Positions 32,746 to 44,500 of a stretch of 64,000 nt of DNA are shown one piece after another. Within the stretch, counting starts at the first letter, position 1; each line of letters begins with the position of its first letter. The DNA comes from Luscinia megarhynchos (taxonomy: Eukaryota > Chordata > Aves > Passeriformes > Turdidae), in assembly GCA_034336665.1 (NCBI GenBank), contig CM067584.1:1922001-1986000 (forward strand), given 5' to 3'. A program made the position numbers and the translations under genes. The notes beneath the pieces were generated by a model. It had not been told where the DNA came from, ran no database searches, and saw only the letters and a list, made by a program, of their open reading frames with translations.

Positions 32746-33904
32746 GTGCAGCTGTGTGTGCCCACCCCGCTCTGCCCGGTTCAGGGGCACCCCCAGGGGC
32801 TCAGCACAGCTCCTTGGACTCCCTTGCACACTCCCTTGCACACTCCCTTGCACAGTCCCTCGCGGCCTGAGGGATGAGATCCATCTCCTGCTCTGCACAA
32901 AGAACCACAAACCTCGTTAGGGGTCATCAATTACCTCATCTCCTCATCCCCGGCCCTGCACGGTGCTTGCCCTGCAGCCTCCTGCTGCGCCCCTGGAAAT
33001 GTCACAGGGCCCCTTCCCCCTGCTCTGCAGAGTGCCACCGCCACCCTCTGCTTGCCCTGGGACACAAATGCTGCTGATTCACCGTGTGGGGGATCTGGGG
33101 AGCGGGAGAGGCTCACAGCCAGCCCCAGGTGGGCAGAGAACAGGTTCCTAATTAAAGGTTAACCAAGGGGACGAGGCAAGGAGCCAGCGGTGCTGGCAGA
33201 GAGCCCCAGGGTGGGGGATTTCCTGGGGGAGGCTGGGGGGAAGAGGAGCCCTTTGCTCCTGCCCTGGGGTGGCTCAGTGGGGGCACCCAGGGGCACACGG
33301 TGCTTTGGATCACCCTCTGCCACATGCCCTGAGTCCCTCACAGAGCAATAAATGGCAATACAACAAGGTAAGGAGCTGTTTGCAGTGCCCTGCAGAGGGT
33401 TTAGCACATCCCCCTGTCTCGAGGGGTGGAACAGGACCCTCGGTCCGTGAGCTCCTGCCCTGGGGAGGCTCCTGGGAACCCCTGCCCGGGCTGCAGCTGC
33501 TCCTCCCGCCCATCCAGGGAATTATCCCAGCTGCTGGGTGGAGCCGGGCTCAGGCACCTTCCCTCTGGCTCAGATCAGGAGCTCCCGGGGGAGGGCAGGG
33601 CCTGTCCAGCAGCTCGGGCTGCAGAGCCCTGGCCAGCGAGCTGGAATCACAGCCTGACTTCACGGGGATGTTCTCTCTCCTGTGCTTGTGATCTTTATGG
33701 CTCTTTGGAGCTGCTCCTCAAGCCCTGCTCTTATCTGTGCTCTCCCTGGGCTCAGCTGCCTGGAGCTGCAGGAGCACAGCATCATCCTGCATTAACCAGG
33801 CTTTGGCTTGGCTTTGGCCACTCTCCTGACATCCCTCCCATCCCTTCCTCCTCTGCTTTGCTTCTCAGTGCCCCTCAGAGTGGAGGGGAGCTTTGTGACT
33901 CGTC
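32746..33904. other. Unique GC-rich region
   Basis: Contains three copies of a 14-mer CTCCCTTGCACA at about 32,820-32,862. Otherwise it is unique sequence without a gene or mobile element that I can recognise. Confidence 0.5.
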
Positions 33905-34265
33905 CCTCTGCACCTTTTTTTTCAGAAGAAGAGTGCAATGGAATAAATTGGAAAGTTTACTTCGTGTAGCATGGAAATAAAAAAGCTCATTCAGAAAGTT
34001 AATGATTTATTTTATAGTTTCATTATCAGGGTCACATTACTCAATAGCATTTCAAACATGTCATTTGTACAAACTATGGTAATTAAAATTTATAACGTAC
34101 TTCATCAGCGGCATATGAATCTTTTAGCCAGCACTCTGCTGTCATATAAACAGTGTAATTTCAGCTGCAATTCACCCTTTATTGGCTCTCATTTGTGATT
34201 TAACAGCCATCAATGACTGTGCTATAAAGAATAAATTAACCATCCGTAAACCTTATGATGACAGG
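33905..34265. promoter_or_regulatory. AT-rich candidate conserved non-coding block
   Basis: About 360 bp of unique CpG-poor sequence, including AATGATTTATTTTATAG, GGTAATTAAAATTTATAACG, CATATAAACAGTG and TAAAGAATAAATTAACC. The composition switches abruptly to GC-rich at 34,266. It is a strong enhancer candidate by appearance only. Confidence 0.45.
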
Positions 34266-34829
34266 GACAGTCAAACAGCCCCAAACTGCTCCACCAGGCC
34301 CTGCTTGGCCAACAGGGACCAGCCCCAGGGGTCACAGCTGCTCCTGCCACCAGCAGGGAGCCTGGCACCACACACACGTCACCAGCAGCTCCCCACACAG
34401 GGCCAGGCAGAGCATCCCTTCCCTCCTGGAGGGAGGAGCTCCAGCTCTGAAACCCCTCCATCCCAGCAGAGAGCTGCTCACAGCATCCCCTCAGCCAGGA
34501 CCCCGCACTCCCTGCGCCTCCCCTGGCCCAGCAGCAGCTCCCAGGGGCACCAGAGCCTCGTCCAGCACCTGGGAGGTGGAGGAGGAGCCCTCTGTCCCCA
34601 CATCTGTCACCTCTGTCCCCACCACATCTGCCACCCCTGTCCCCACACCAGCCCAAGACAGGAGAGGGAGGGCATGGAACCAATGGCCAAAGCCAAGCCC
34701 AGCCCTTCCAGCCTGGGAAGCTGCAAGGAGCCGAGAGCAGATCCCTCAGTGGGGGCTCCTGGCAGCCAACAATTGTCCCAGAGCTTGTTTGTGCCCCTGG
34801 TTGGCAGAGGGAGCAATAGGATTTAATGG
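34266..34829. other. GC-rich unique spacer
   Basis: Unique sequence with a mild C-rich bias. No exon is supported, although both strands carry open frames of 200-250 codons with random-like composition. Confidence 0.5.
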
Positions 34830-35080
34830 GATCCCTCCCGTGCTCCGAGCTGACACTGTGCAAAGCTAATAAATGATATGGATTGGATTTGTTACTGAGA
34901 CATCTCCAAGGAGCCTGGGTCATACAGGCCAATAAAATTGGCCTCATAAATTTACCCTGACACACAGGATTACTCCAGCATTGCTGAGGTCACCTTCTCA
35001 CACTGATTTATTGCCAGCCCATGGGTTAATAATACTGTTTACGGGGTTGTTGTTTTCCCCTACACGTAGCAGATATTAAT
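34830..35080. promoter_or_regulatory. AT-rich candidate conserved non-coding block
   Basis: Unique AT-rich sequence with GCTAATAAATGATATGG, CCAATAAAATTGG, GGTTAATAATACTG and GATATTAATCAG words. A regulatory role is inferred. Confidence 0.4.
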
Positions 35081-35470
35081 CAGTGCCTTCCTGCCTCTGC
35101 TGAGGACGGGCTGGGGAGGGCCTGCCTGATTTATTTCCAAGCCAGGACTTTTTGTGCTTAAAAAAAAAAATCTTCTGGAAGGCCTGTGCAGGAGGAGGGA
35201 AGTTCTCCCCTGTGAGGTTGGTGAGGAGCTGTGGCTGCCCCATCCCTGGTGGGAAGTGTGAAAACTTTTAAACCCGGGCAAGCTGTGCCTGTGGGAGGTG
35301 GGGCAGGGCTGTGGCCGAGTCCTGCCCCTCTGGCCCTGCTCTGGGGGTGGGTTTGGAAGCTCTCCTGGCCCCCAGCAGCACCGTGTGTTTCCCATCCTGC
35401 AGCCAAGCCCAGCCTGGCTCCTGCTGCGCCGCGTTATTTCCATCCCGCCCTAATCGGAGGGGACAGGTGA
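35081..35470. other. GC-rich unique spacer
   Basis: Unique sequence with an A-tract at about 35,160-35,170. No gene was recognised. Confidence 0.5.
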
Positions 35471-35960
35471 GATGTGCTTCAAAACACCGTAATCATATTT
35501 TAAATGGAAATGAAATGTGTGAATTAAATGTAAATTACAGCAGAATGGAAGGACAATCACTATTAGTTAAGGTCTGACACCTATTTTTGCAGACCTTTCC
35601 TAAATGCCACAACTTGTTTCTCCTCACTTGTGACGAGGATTTGTAATTCCGTGGCAGCTGCTCCTGCAGCCAGGCGGGCTCTGGGTGCTGAGGGGGGGCC
35701 TGTGGATTTTAAATAGCTCTGGACTGCTTGGTGGCTCTGGGAAATTACAAAGCAGCACTGATATTTTTATTCTGGATCCACGAAAACAAACCTCGGTGTT
35801 TTCCCCCTGAAAAGGTGAGGCGGTAATACAAAGGGACGTTTTTATAGAGTCAATTTATTTAAGGGTTCCCCCATTTGCTTTTATATTGGAAAAATATGTG
35901 TCCTGCCAATGAGCTGAAATTTCTTCTTTATCTTTAATCCCTACCCCACCTCCTCGAGCC
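35471..35960. promoter_or_regulatory. AT-rich candidate conserved non-coding block
   Basis: AT-rich halves (35,480-35,580 and 35,700-35,945) around a GC-richer centre. Words include CCGTAATCATATTTTAAATGG, TGAATTAAATGTAAATTAC and GTCAATTTATTTAAGG. Enhancer-like by texture only. Confidence 0.38.
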
Positions 35961-36330
35961 ACTGGCTATTCCTGCAGCCTCCTGACAAATCTCACTGCAT
36001 TTTTCCCAGTCCTGCACTGGTGTGACAGACGTGGCACCCGGCAGAGCCAAACCATCCCCTGCCCTGGGGGGGCTGTGGCTGCCACAGCAGCCCCAAAATC
36101 TGGGCAGGGAGACCCAAAAATGACCCGGGATCTGTGGCACAAGCTCCCAGTCAGGAGAAGTTCTCCACAGCACTGACACCTCACCTGTGGGAAAAGCAGC
36201 ACTGCGAGAAGCTGGGGATGCTGAGAGCTCCTCCCACGCCCCTGCTCTGCTCAGCTCCTGCAAAGACAAAACATTTGCTGCTCTCATCATTGCTGGGAAC
36301 TTTTCAGCTGGGAAAAAGGAGAATCCTCGT
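35961..36330. other. Unique GC-moderate spacer
   Basis: Unique sequence. No feature is recognised. Confidence 0.5.
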
Positions 36331-36790
36331 CCTGAGGAAGCCGAAAGTCAAGTGCTGATTTAGTCAATCATTAATGCCTGGGGCTACTTGGCAAATTTTT
36401 TTATTTCCAGAGTGCTGGACAGTAAATAGTTCATGTGAACTGATAGTTCTGAGACCTGGACACTCCAGGTTTCAAAGCAGAAGGATATTTGGGCTGAACT
36501 TCATGTGGTATTGCACTGGGGGAAATGTATCATCACATGTTGGGATAATCACAACATTTCATTCTGGCTTCAGCAGTTCTTACAGATATATTTCTATATA
36601 TATAACATTGAAACAAAATGCTTTTTGAAATGGGAAAAAAACCCCTATGCCATTTAATTCCTAAAAGGTCACACTCAAATGCTTTGGCCTTATCGAAATG
36701 ATTTTCTCCTTTGATTTTTCTTTCCAAATGCAATTTCATCAAAATCAGCGCATTCCCGCAAATGTTTCACCTTTGGTGAAATGGCATCTC
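36331..36790. other. AT-rich unique block, possibly an old repeat
   Basis: AT-rich sequence with ATTTCAT/GAAATG words on both strands (for example ACATTTCATTC at about 36,552 and CGAAATGATTTTC at about 36,695). The texture recalls very old degraded interspersed repeats as much as conserved elements. I cannot decide between these. Confidence 0.3.
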
Positions 36791-37109
36791 CTGGCAGGGA
36801 AGTGTTTTGGGGGGAGATTTCTGACCAGCCCTGGCCGGGCATGACCCCCTGGCCACAGCTGGCCAGAGGTGGTGGCCAGTGGTCTCCCAGTCACCCCCAG
36901 TCACTCCCAGCAGCTCCCAGCAGCCTGGCCAGGGCTCAGCCCCGTGTTTGCTGTGTCTGATCCCTGTGTTGGTGTTTTTGGTGTTTTCCTGGCTGGGATG
37001 TGATGGAGGGGGAAATGTCTCTCATTCCTATCAGGTGATTCACTGCCCTGGCCCTGTGCTGAATCCTCCCTCCTCCCGAGCTCGCTGGGAGGATCCAGAG
37101 CCTTCCTTC
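36791..37109. other. GC-rich unique spacer
   Basis: Unique sequence including a short CAGTCACTCCCAGCAGCTCCCAG direct redundancy. No gene was recognised. Confidence 0.45.
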
Positions 37110-37265
37110 CTATTTTTCCAAAGCTTGCAGCATTGTCAGAAAGGAAAGGGTACCATCTGGTTAGCCCTTGTTTACTGCACACCCTGCCAGTTTGAGCTTA
37201 TTAATCATATTTACCCAAGTATCTTAATTACTCCCTGTCTAGCGACTTGCCTTGCACTCAGCTGT
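37110..37265. promoter_or_regulatory. Small candidate conserved non-coding block
   Basis: Unique sequence with GAGCTTATTAATCATATTTACC and GTATCTTAATTACTCC, followed by pyrimidine- and T-tracts to 37,345. Enhancer-like by texture. Confidence 0.35.
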
Positions 37266-37619
37266 TGACCCGCTCCCCTCCCCTCTCCCTCGCTCTTTTT
37301 TTTTTTTCTTTTTTTTTCCCCCTCCTCCTTTTTGATTCCTTTCCATCATTAATCACAGGAGCAGCGTGGGCAGAGGAGCCCGTGCCTTGGTGGTGCTGCT
37401 CTCAGGAGTTCACCAGCTCCTGCCAAACTTTGGGACGTGTCCGTGGGGCCAGAGGAGGGCGGGGAGGGCGGCACTGGGGTCACTCCTGCCCTCTCTGCCC
37501 CATGCAGAACTGGGGCTGTCCCCATCCCCTGGGGCTGGGGGGCTCCTGGGGGCTGTGCTGCCCTTTGGGGCTGCCCAGGCCGGGGCTCTCTGTGCCAGGA
37601 CACGCTGAGGGCAGGGCTC
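37266..37619. other. Pyrimidine/T-rich run then GC-rich unique sequence
   Basis: T-tracts at about 37,297-37,317, then GC-rich unique sequence. No exon is recognised. Confidence 0.45.
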
Positions 37620-37960
37620 TCACCAGCAGACACCGTTAAAGATGTAATTTGTTGATCCAGGCTCTCCCGGCGCTCCGGTGCGAGAGTGGCACCGTTTTCT
37701 TTACGACCTCATAAAGTCACAGCCGAGAGGCCGATTTGGAAAACAAACTGCCTCAGGTTGACAGATAATTAGATACAGGGGACATATTATACGCCTTTGC
37801 ATATAAATGCGCTCGGCTGCGCGCTGGTTCATCAGAAGTTGAGGCTCCGGGAGCAGGTACCGGCTCTCCAGGATGGATGTGCTGGTGCAGCCGCCAGCCA
37901 CGGCTCCATTTTATGGCCCTTTCATCTCTGTGTGCTCTGAGCAGGCTGAGACTCACAGCA
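37620..37960. promoter_or_regulatory. Candidate conserved non-coding block
   Basis: Unique sequence with GTTAAAGATGTAATTTGTTG, GACAGATAATTAGATACAGG and CATATAAATGCG. The right part is GC-richer and leads into a pentanucleotide array. A regulatory role is inferred. Confidence 0.35.
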
Positions 37961-38500
37961 GGGCTTGGTTTGCTTTGGTTTGCTTTGGTTTGCTTTGGTT
38001 TGCTTTGGTTCAGTTAGGTTCAGTTTGGTTTGGTTTGGTTTGGTTCGGTCTGGTTTGCTTTGGTTTGGTTTGGTTCGGTTTGGTTTGGTTTGGTTTGCTT
38101 TGGTTTGCTTTGGTTTGCTTTGGTTCAGTTAGGTTCAGTTTGGTTTGGTTTGGTTTGGTTTGGTTTGGTTCGGTCTGGTTTGGTTTGATATGGTTTGGTT
38201 TGGTTTGGTTCGGTTTGGTTTGGTTTGATATGGTTTGGTTTGGTTTGGTTTGGTTTGGTTTGGTTTGGTTTGGTTTGGTTTGGTTTGGTTCGGTTCAGTT
38301 TGGTTTGGTTTGGTTTGGGTTGGGTTGGTTTGGTTTGGTTTGGTTTGGTTCCGTCTGCTTCGGTTCAGTTTGGTTCAGTTTGGTTTGGTTTCGGTTTGGT
38401 TTGGTTTGGTTTGGTTCGGTTCAGTTTGGTTTGGTTTGGTTTGGTTTGGTTTGGTTTGGTTTGGTTTGCTTTGCTTTGCTTTGCTTTGCTTTGCTTTGGT
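37961..38500. repeat. (TTTGG)n pentanucleotide array, ~540 bp
   Basis: Over 100 pentanucleotide units of TTTGG, with TTTGC, TTCGG, TTCAG and TTAGG variants clustered in blocks that themselves recur (for example the TTTGGTTCAGTTAGG block near 38,008 and 38,121). It ends in a pure (TTTGC)n run at about 38,465-38,498. Phe/Gly/Leu/Val/Trp open frames are artefacts. Confidence 0.96.
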
Positions 38501-38990
38501 GATTTTTTACCCCAGCACCTCCCGAGCCTCCTCTCCCTCCCGAGGCAGGGCTGGAGCTCTGCAGCTCGGGTTTGTGCCGTGGGAGGAGCGGCTGAGGGGG
38601 ATTCATTACTATTATCACTATTTTTGTGTTCCTAGATCACGCCCCAGCCTCGCTCCTCCCGAGCAGAGCCCGCTGAGAGCACAGAGCGATTCTGCTCTGC
38701 CACGGGCCCGCTATTTATATGGCAATTCAGCCTCCCAGCCCCCAAACCACGAGGCTCCAGATATTAAAACAAAACAAAACAGTTGGGTTTCTTTTTATGC
38801 ACTCTGAGATTTAAGGTGTCAGCCAGCGCCTTGTCAAGCTCGCAGGGTTTGCTTTTCCAAGCTGAAGCCAAGAGCCCTGTAGGACCACGGCTCCTGCTGG
38901 GGGTGTTTTCAGAGCACGGTCCCAGCATGATCTGACCACGTTTTGCATGGATAGCTGCAGCCCCCTGCTCACCTGTCAGCGGTTTCCTCC
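38501..38990. other. Unique spacer
   Basis: GC-moderate unique sequence with a short (AAAAC)n run at about 38,768-38,780. No gene was recognised. Confidence 0.5.
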
Positions 38991-39320
38991 CCCTCCAAAT
39001 CAGACCTGCACCTCTCTAAGATAACCTCTCCTTCCCAGCTCCCCCCACATAAGCCCGCTATTTTGGGGGTGAGGCAGAAAATGTCAATTAAATGTCCATA
39101 TTCCCATGGAAAGCTTCGCTATCAGTCCTTCTCCCCCAGAAAGGGAAAATTAAAATGTGTGTGGGAAAGATAAAGCTGTCAGAAAAGGGAAGGGAGAAAA
39201 ATCCCCAAGCCTAAACCCCCAGCAGCCCCCATGGAAGGAGGTGATATAAATAGAGTTGCTGTCACTTTGATGAATTAGATCTTTTGTTAATTAGGATACA
39301 TTGATTTAAGGGTTGTCCAA
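38991..39320. promoter_or_regulatory. AT-richer candidate conserved non-coding block
   Basis: Unique sequence containing AATGTCAATTAAATGTCC, GGAAAATTAAAATGTG, GAATTAGATC and TTTGTTAATTAGG. Enhancer-like by texture only. Confidence 0.38.
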
Positions 39321-39632
39321 CCAGATAGGCCTCTCTCCTTCCTGTTCGCTCACAAATCACAGCCCAGGGTGGTGGCAGCACTGCTGCCTCCTGCCTTTCC
39401 TTCTTCTTTGGGGATTGTGTTTGCACTTCCAGCTGCCGGGAGGGAGCCTGGCTGAGGTGATGGGCTGGCACCTCTGTGCCCCTGGGAGTTTCACAGGGGA
39501 GTCAGCTCAGGGCTGCCCAGGGCCCTGTGCCCACAGCAGGGCCCCCTCCCCAGCTCTCACGGGCCCTGTGTGGGCAGCACAGGCCTGGGACTGGGCAACC
39601 CGCCTGTGCCCCACCCCATCGCCTGCACCTGT
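39321..39632. other. Unique GC-rich spacer
   Basis: Unique sequence leading into the C-rich array. No exon is supported. Confidence 0.5.
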
Positions 39633-40365
39633 GCATCCAGTGTCCATCCTGTCCCCATCCACGTCCGTCCCATCCCGTCCCGCTCCACCCCATCCACTGT
39701 CCCCGCCATCCACCTGCCCCATCCAGCCTTCCCAGTCCCATCCACCTGCCCATCCACCTGTCCCATCCACCTGTCCATCCCATGCCCCATCCACCTCGTC
39801 CCACTGTGCCCCATCCCACCTGTCCATCCCAGCCTGCCCCAGCCCCATCCACCTGTCCCCGGCCTCATCCTCATCCCCAGCCCCATCCCACTTGTCCCAT
39901 CCTCATACCACCTTCAAGAGCCTCCTCCCCAAACCACCTTCCCCATCCCCATCTCACCATCCCCATCCCACCTTCCCCATCCCCATTCCACCTACCTCAT
40001 CCCCATCCCATCAGCTCTATCCCACCTGCCCCAGCTCAATCCCCATCCCACCTTCCCATCCCACCTGCCCCATTCCACCTTCCCCAGCTCTGTCCCCATC
40101 CCTATCTTCCCCATCCCACCTGCCCCCATCCCACCTTCCCCAGCTCAATCCCCATCCCACCTGCCCCAGCCTCATCCCACTTGTCCCAGCCCCATCCCAC
40201 CTGCCCCATCCAACCTTCCCCATCCCCATCCCACCTGCCCCCATCCCCATCCCTCATCCCCATCCCCATCCCCATCCCCATCCCCCATCCCCATCCCCAT
40301 CCCCATCCCCATCCCCATCCCCATCCCCATCCCCATCCCCATCCCCATCCCCTTCCCCATCCTCC
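39633..40365. repeat. CATCCCACCTGCCCC-type minisatellite ending in (CCCCAT)n
   Basis: Left part: irregular 10-16 bp units with CATCC, CACCT and GTCCC cores. Right part, about 40,237-40,355: a nearly pure (CCCCAT)n hexamer of about 18 copies. The minus strand of the hexamer is (GGGGAT)n-type (ATGGGG), another G4-run array. Pro/Ser/His-rich frames of up to 356 codons are artefacts. Confidence 0.94.
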
Positions 40366-40479
40366 TCGGGCTGTGGCGAGTGAAAATCACGGCTTGGGAG
40401 CGGGACCCCTCCCGGCCAGGGGGGGCTGGCCCTGCTCTGGGCCCTGCAGAGGTGTCCCTGTCACCGCTGTGACGCCGAG
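40366..40479. other. GC-rich junction
   Basis: Short unique sequence between the array and a CpG-dense region. Confidence 0.5.
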
Positions 40480-41330
40480 CTGAGGCAGCCCCGCTCCTTT
40501 CCCCGCCGCGCTCCCGCAGGACGCATCCAGGCTTTCCAGGTTTCCTCTTGTCGTCACTTGAGCACCAGCGGCGGAGGGAGAGAGGGGAGAAAAAGTGCTG
40601 CGCTGTGTGGATTATTGTGTGTTTGTCACGGGGAGCGGTGTGAGCTGTAGGTACAGCATCTCCCAGCGGTGATTTATGGCCCCTGTCAGCGGCCCCGGCG
40701 CTCTGGCCGCCGCAGCGTGGAGGATGGATGCGGCTGGAGGATGGATGCAGCGAGCGGGGGCGATGGATGCGGCGCTGTCAGCCCCCGCTCGGCGCACTCG
40801 CTCCCCATTTCACGCCGCTGAACATAAACAATCTTTTGTAAACCTGACAGTCACACTTGCTCCTCTGGAAGCGCAGCGCGGGGATGGATGACTCGGCTTT
40901 CGCTGCCCCATCTCCCGCGCGGTGCGGGAGCCCTCGGGGAAGGGCAGAGCCCGCAGGAGCAGAGAGATCCCGAAAAAAGCCAAAGGGAAGGGGAGGGGGC
41001 ACCCCCAGGACTCGTGTCTGTCACCGCCGGCTGTGACATTTCCCACTGCAGCTCTGAGCCGCAGCCAGAATTCCACCAGAATTGCACCAGAATTCCACCA
41101 GAGCAATGCGCGCTCCCCACCTCAGCTGTCCTGTCCATCTCCCTCCAGCAGCACAGCCGAATTCCAGCACAGGGAGCCACAGCCCGCCGGGCTCCCGGGG
41201 GCCACCAGGGGTAGCAGAAATCCCTGCAAAGCCCAGCGCACCTCAGCGCCCGGAACATTCCCGTGTGCTCGGTGCCTCGGGAAACACCGTGGGACCCGCT
41301 GGAGGCGAAAACATCCCGGCCACGTTCGGA
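40480..41330. promoter_or_regulatory. CpG-dense region, candidate CpG island
   Basis: CpG density is clearly above most of the window, especially at 40,490-40,810 and 40,900-41,300. A 17-bp motif near GGAGGATGGATGCGGCT is repeated three times at about 40,720-40,775. No start codon with conserved coding and no exon was found, so any transcript here would be non-coding or unrecognised. It is the best position in the window for a promoter, but the evidence is compositional. Confidence 0.35.
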
Positions 41331-42480
41331 ACTGGTGAACAACAAACGGCTTCCCCATTTGGGGGCTGAAGTTACCGGCTCCTCCGGAGGTGGGAGAAGG
41401 CCGGGATGAAAAGCAAAGAGGGAGAAGCTCCCCGGTGTCCCGCTGGCTCCTGCTGCCCCCAGCTCCACGGGACAGAGCAGCTGCGGCTGCCTGGGAGCAT
41501 CCCCGACACTCCCCTTCCCCTCCCGTGCATTCCCTGCCCTCTCCAACCTTCCCAGCGACTTTGGGAGCGGAGGAGGCAGAGGAGGGAAATAGCTGGCAGA
41601 TAATTTGCTGTTTTCTTTTCCAGATGGTTTGTGCTGGAAGTTCCTCCGCGTGAGCCTGAGCGCTGAGTCCCGAACATCTGCTGAGGAGGAGCCCGCCCGG
41701 GATAAATGGGGAGAGGCTGCTGGGAGGGCACATTTGGGAGGGTCCCGCTGCTCCCAGCCTGGGGGCACAGGCTGTCCTTGCCCTGCCCGGCACCTTGCAC
41801 TGCACAGCTGCTCTCAGGGTGGCATTTGGGATGTGTGGAACTGAGTATCACAGACACCTAGAACTCAGGGAAACACATCTTTCCAAAAACTTGCATAAAC
41901 TGACCCAGCTGATGTCTTGTACTGTGGCCTTTGCAGTTTAAACCAAATTGTTCACACTGGTGAGCACGATCTAAGGGATGTTTTGGTGACAGTGCTGCCT
42001 TCTGGCATTGGCTGCTGGGCCTGGCTCCAGGGATTGTGCAGGCTGGAGGAACCACGGAAAATGTGAGCAGCTGGTTCAGGGGATCAGTGAGAGGGAAGAG
42101 AACTTTCCTGGCGGGTTGCTGGTGCAGGCTGGGGTGGTTGTGAGCAGCTCTGTGCTGTGGAAGCGCTGCTGGGTTTGCTGGGCTGTCCCTGAGGGGGGGA
42201 CGGGGCAGATCCGAGCCCAAAGTCGACCCTGAGCTGTCCCTTTGCAGTCCCTGCCCTGCTCAGCACCGTGCCACCTCCCCAGCTGCAGGATCCTCCTGTT
42301 GCTCTCACTCCCTCTCCCTCACCCCTGCCCGGCGTTTCTTACCCAAAACACGCCTTTAATTGCAACTTCTGCTGCGTTTCCATCCTTTTTCCCCAGCTGC
42401 CACTGCTCCTCCCCATCCCACACGGTGGGAGCACACCTCTTTCCACAGGGAGAATTGATGATTTTCCCCTGCAGCTGCAC
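41331..42480. other. Unique region without recognised gene
   Basis: GC-moderate unique sequence. Bases about 41,845-41,990 are AT-richer and could be a small conserved element. Open frames of up to 305 codons on the minus strand look random. Confidence 0.45.
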
Positions 42481-42935
42481 TTGCTGTACACAGGAATTAT
42501 GGGTCCTTCCACACCTGTGAGAGAAACATTATCCTCAGCCTTCAAGGGTGAAGCATCTTATATTTAGTTGGACTAAATAATGATTCTTCTCTATCTTTCA
42601 TATCAGGATTTAAGAGCACCCTGGAGCTACAAAGTTTATTAGAACCCATAAGAAGAGCTGTACCATAAACGGGACAACTGTGGCCATAAACCTGCACCTT
42701 GGAGTTGTAACAAATCCTGGGATGTTGAAGTAGGACACGGTCTTGTCTCAGTCAGCAGAAAGGAAAAGAAAAAAAAGGAAAAGAAAGAGAAGAAATGCAA
42801 ACTTAAGCAGAAATGAGGCCTGGAAATATAGAGAGGAAGAAAGGGGAAAAAAATAATAATAAAGCAAAGCGTGGTGCTTGCAGAGCCCGCTCAGCTGGAG
42901 CCCTGGGCCAGGTGCCCACGGGATGCAACTGAGAT
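42481..42935. other. AT/purine-rich unique block
   Basis: Unique sequence with CTTATATTTAGTTGGACTAAATAATG (a short inverted TTTAGTTGGACTAAA symmetry at about 42,559-42,577), then a purine-rich tract at about 42,760-42,865. It may be regulatory or an old repeat. I cannot tell which. Confidence 0.33.
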
Positions 42936-43480
42936 TAATGGGGAGAGAGAGAACAGGAGGAGGAGAGGGGAAGGTGAAAGGAGGGAGGTGCTGGGGGGTT
43001 TATGAGGGTCCCAGCAGGGAGGGAGGGGATGCTGCTCGTGTGGCTTGAGGCAGGTGAACATCTCAGCCCCTCCTGTCCCCTCTGGGTGAGCCCCAGTGCC
43101 AGAACACCGAGGAACAGAGGGGACAAACCCCAGGGATTTGGGTCAGAGCTGGGGGACCCCACTGGGCACCCCTGGCTGTGGGGGAATGTGGAGGACAATG
43201 GGCTCAGAGACCCCTCACGCCCCACACCTCTTCCTCTCTTTAACTCCTCTGCTTTATTTTACAGCCACTTATTCAGTTTGCACTCCCCTCGCCGGGAGCC
43301 AAAACCTTTTCAGCGTCTCGGCCCCGCAGCTCCCCATCCCCGGGAGGGAGGGGCTGGGCTGCTCGGGCTCCAGCGCTCCCAGCCACGATCCCAGAGCGCT
43401 CCTGGGATGTCCCCAGGGCGGGAGCTCCGGGCACGGCAGCTCAGGAGCCAGCAGAGCCCCGGCCCTCCCCACCAGCCTTC
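42936..43480. other. GC-rich unique spacer
   Basis: Unique sequence. No feature is recognised. Confidence 0.5.
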
Positions 43481-43960
43481 ACTCTTTTGTCACATCGGGT
43501 TGTTTTCCCTGCTGTTGAATAGATTAAATGACAGAGGGCTTTTTTTTTTGGTTTTTTTTTTTAGAGTAATTGAGTTTTATTTTGGAGAGGGGGAAAAATG
43601 GAGAGCTAAGTGGGAAAAGGAGGGAGATAGGAATAAACCACACATCTTTTTATATAGGATCCACAGTTAATTCTTAATTAGAACTGACAGATGCTTCTCC
43701 CATAATCCTATTCCCAACATGTTCTGTTTGCTTTGTTTGGCGCTGCATGATACATGGTGGCATCGTAATGACCTTTCACAACTCCTCCTGGAAGTGTTAT
43801 TGGCACTCCAATGATTTATTGCATGTTCCAGTTGATTACTGGGCCATTTGTCAACATTTTTTTTTTTCTCTCTCCATAAACCTGTCTCCTGTGTCACAGA
43901 CATCCGCGAGCATGAAAATTTAAACAAATAAAGTGTGCGGCTCGTGGGCAGCGTCTGACT
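43481..43960. promoter_or_regulatory. AT-rich candidate conserved non-coding block
   Basis: Unique AT-rich sequence with T-tracts at about 43,541-43,562 and 43,857-43,866, and words such as GTTAATTCTTAATTAG, CAATGATTTATTGC and GTTGATTACTGG. Enhancer-like by texture. Confidence 0.4.
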
Positions 43961-44500
43961 TTGACTCCAGGCTGGCAGCACAAACCCATCCCAGGGCTTG
44001 GGCGCTGCAGGGTGAGGGGCTGTGCCTGCAGGAGGTGTGGAACCCCAGAGCTGGGCTCAGGGAGCGCTGCCTGCCCGGTCTGTGCTGCTGATTCGATTGT
44101 TTGCTGGCATTTTGGTACCGCCTGTAGGAAATGGGGGGAAATCAGCACCGGGGTCTGAAGCAGGGAAATCATCCTTCAGCGAGTGTCTGAGGAGATCCTG
44201 GGTTCTCTGCCTCGGTTGGTGGAGCAGCTCTGGAATGTTCTGGATCAGAGCCCAGCCAGCAGCACCAGGAGCCTCCCGAGGGACAGCGAGCCTCTGTCCC
44301 CTTGCCTTTAGGGACAAGGACAAAGCCAGCGCCTCTCACCTCACCAACACTGCTCTGAGACTTTGGGGACTGGGGGGATTCTGTCAGACCGACCAAAATT
44401 CCAGCACAAACCCACAATTACTCCAAGCTCTAGAAAGGAGCTGCCCCCAGGCACCCCGGGATGGATGCTCGCCCCCAGAATCACCTGCCTGGTTTAAAAA
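43961..44500. other. Unique GC-moderate spacer
   Basis: No gene, array or mobile element is recognised. Confidence 0.5.

Noticed and set aside
39313..40483. Proline/serine/histidine-rich proteins of 300-356 codons
   Set aside because: The frames are all carried by the CATCCC array and the (CCCCAT)n run, with three frames open at once.
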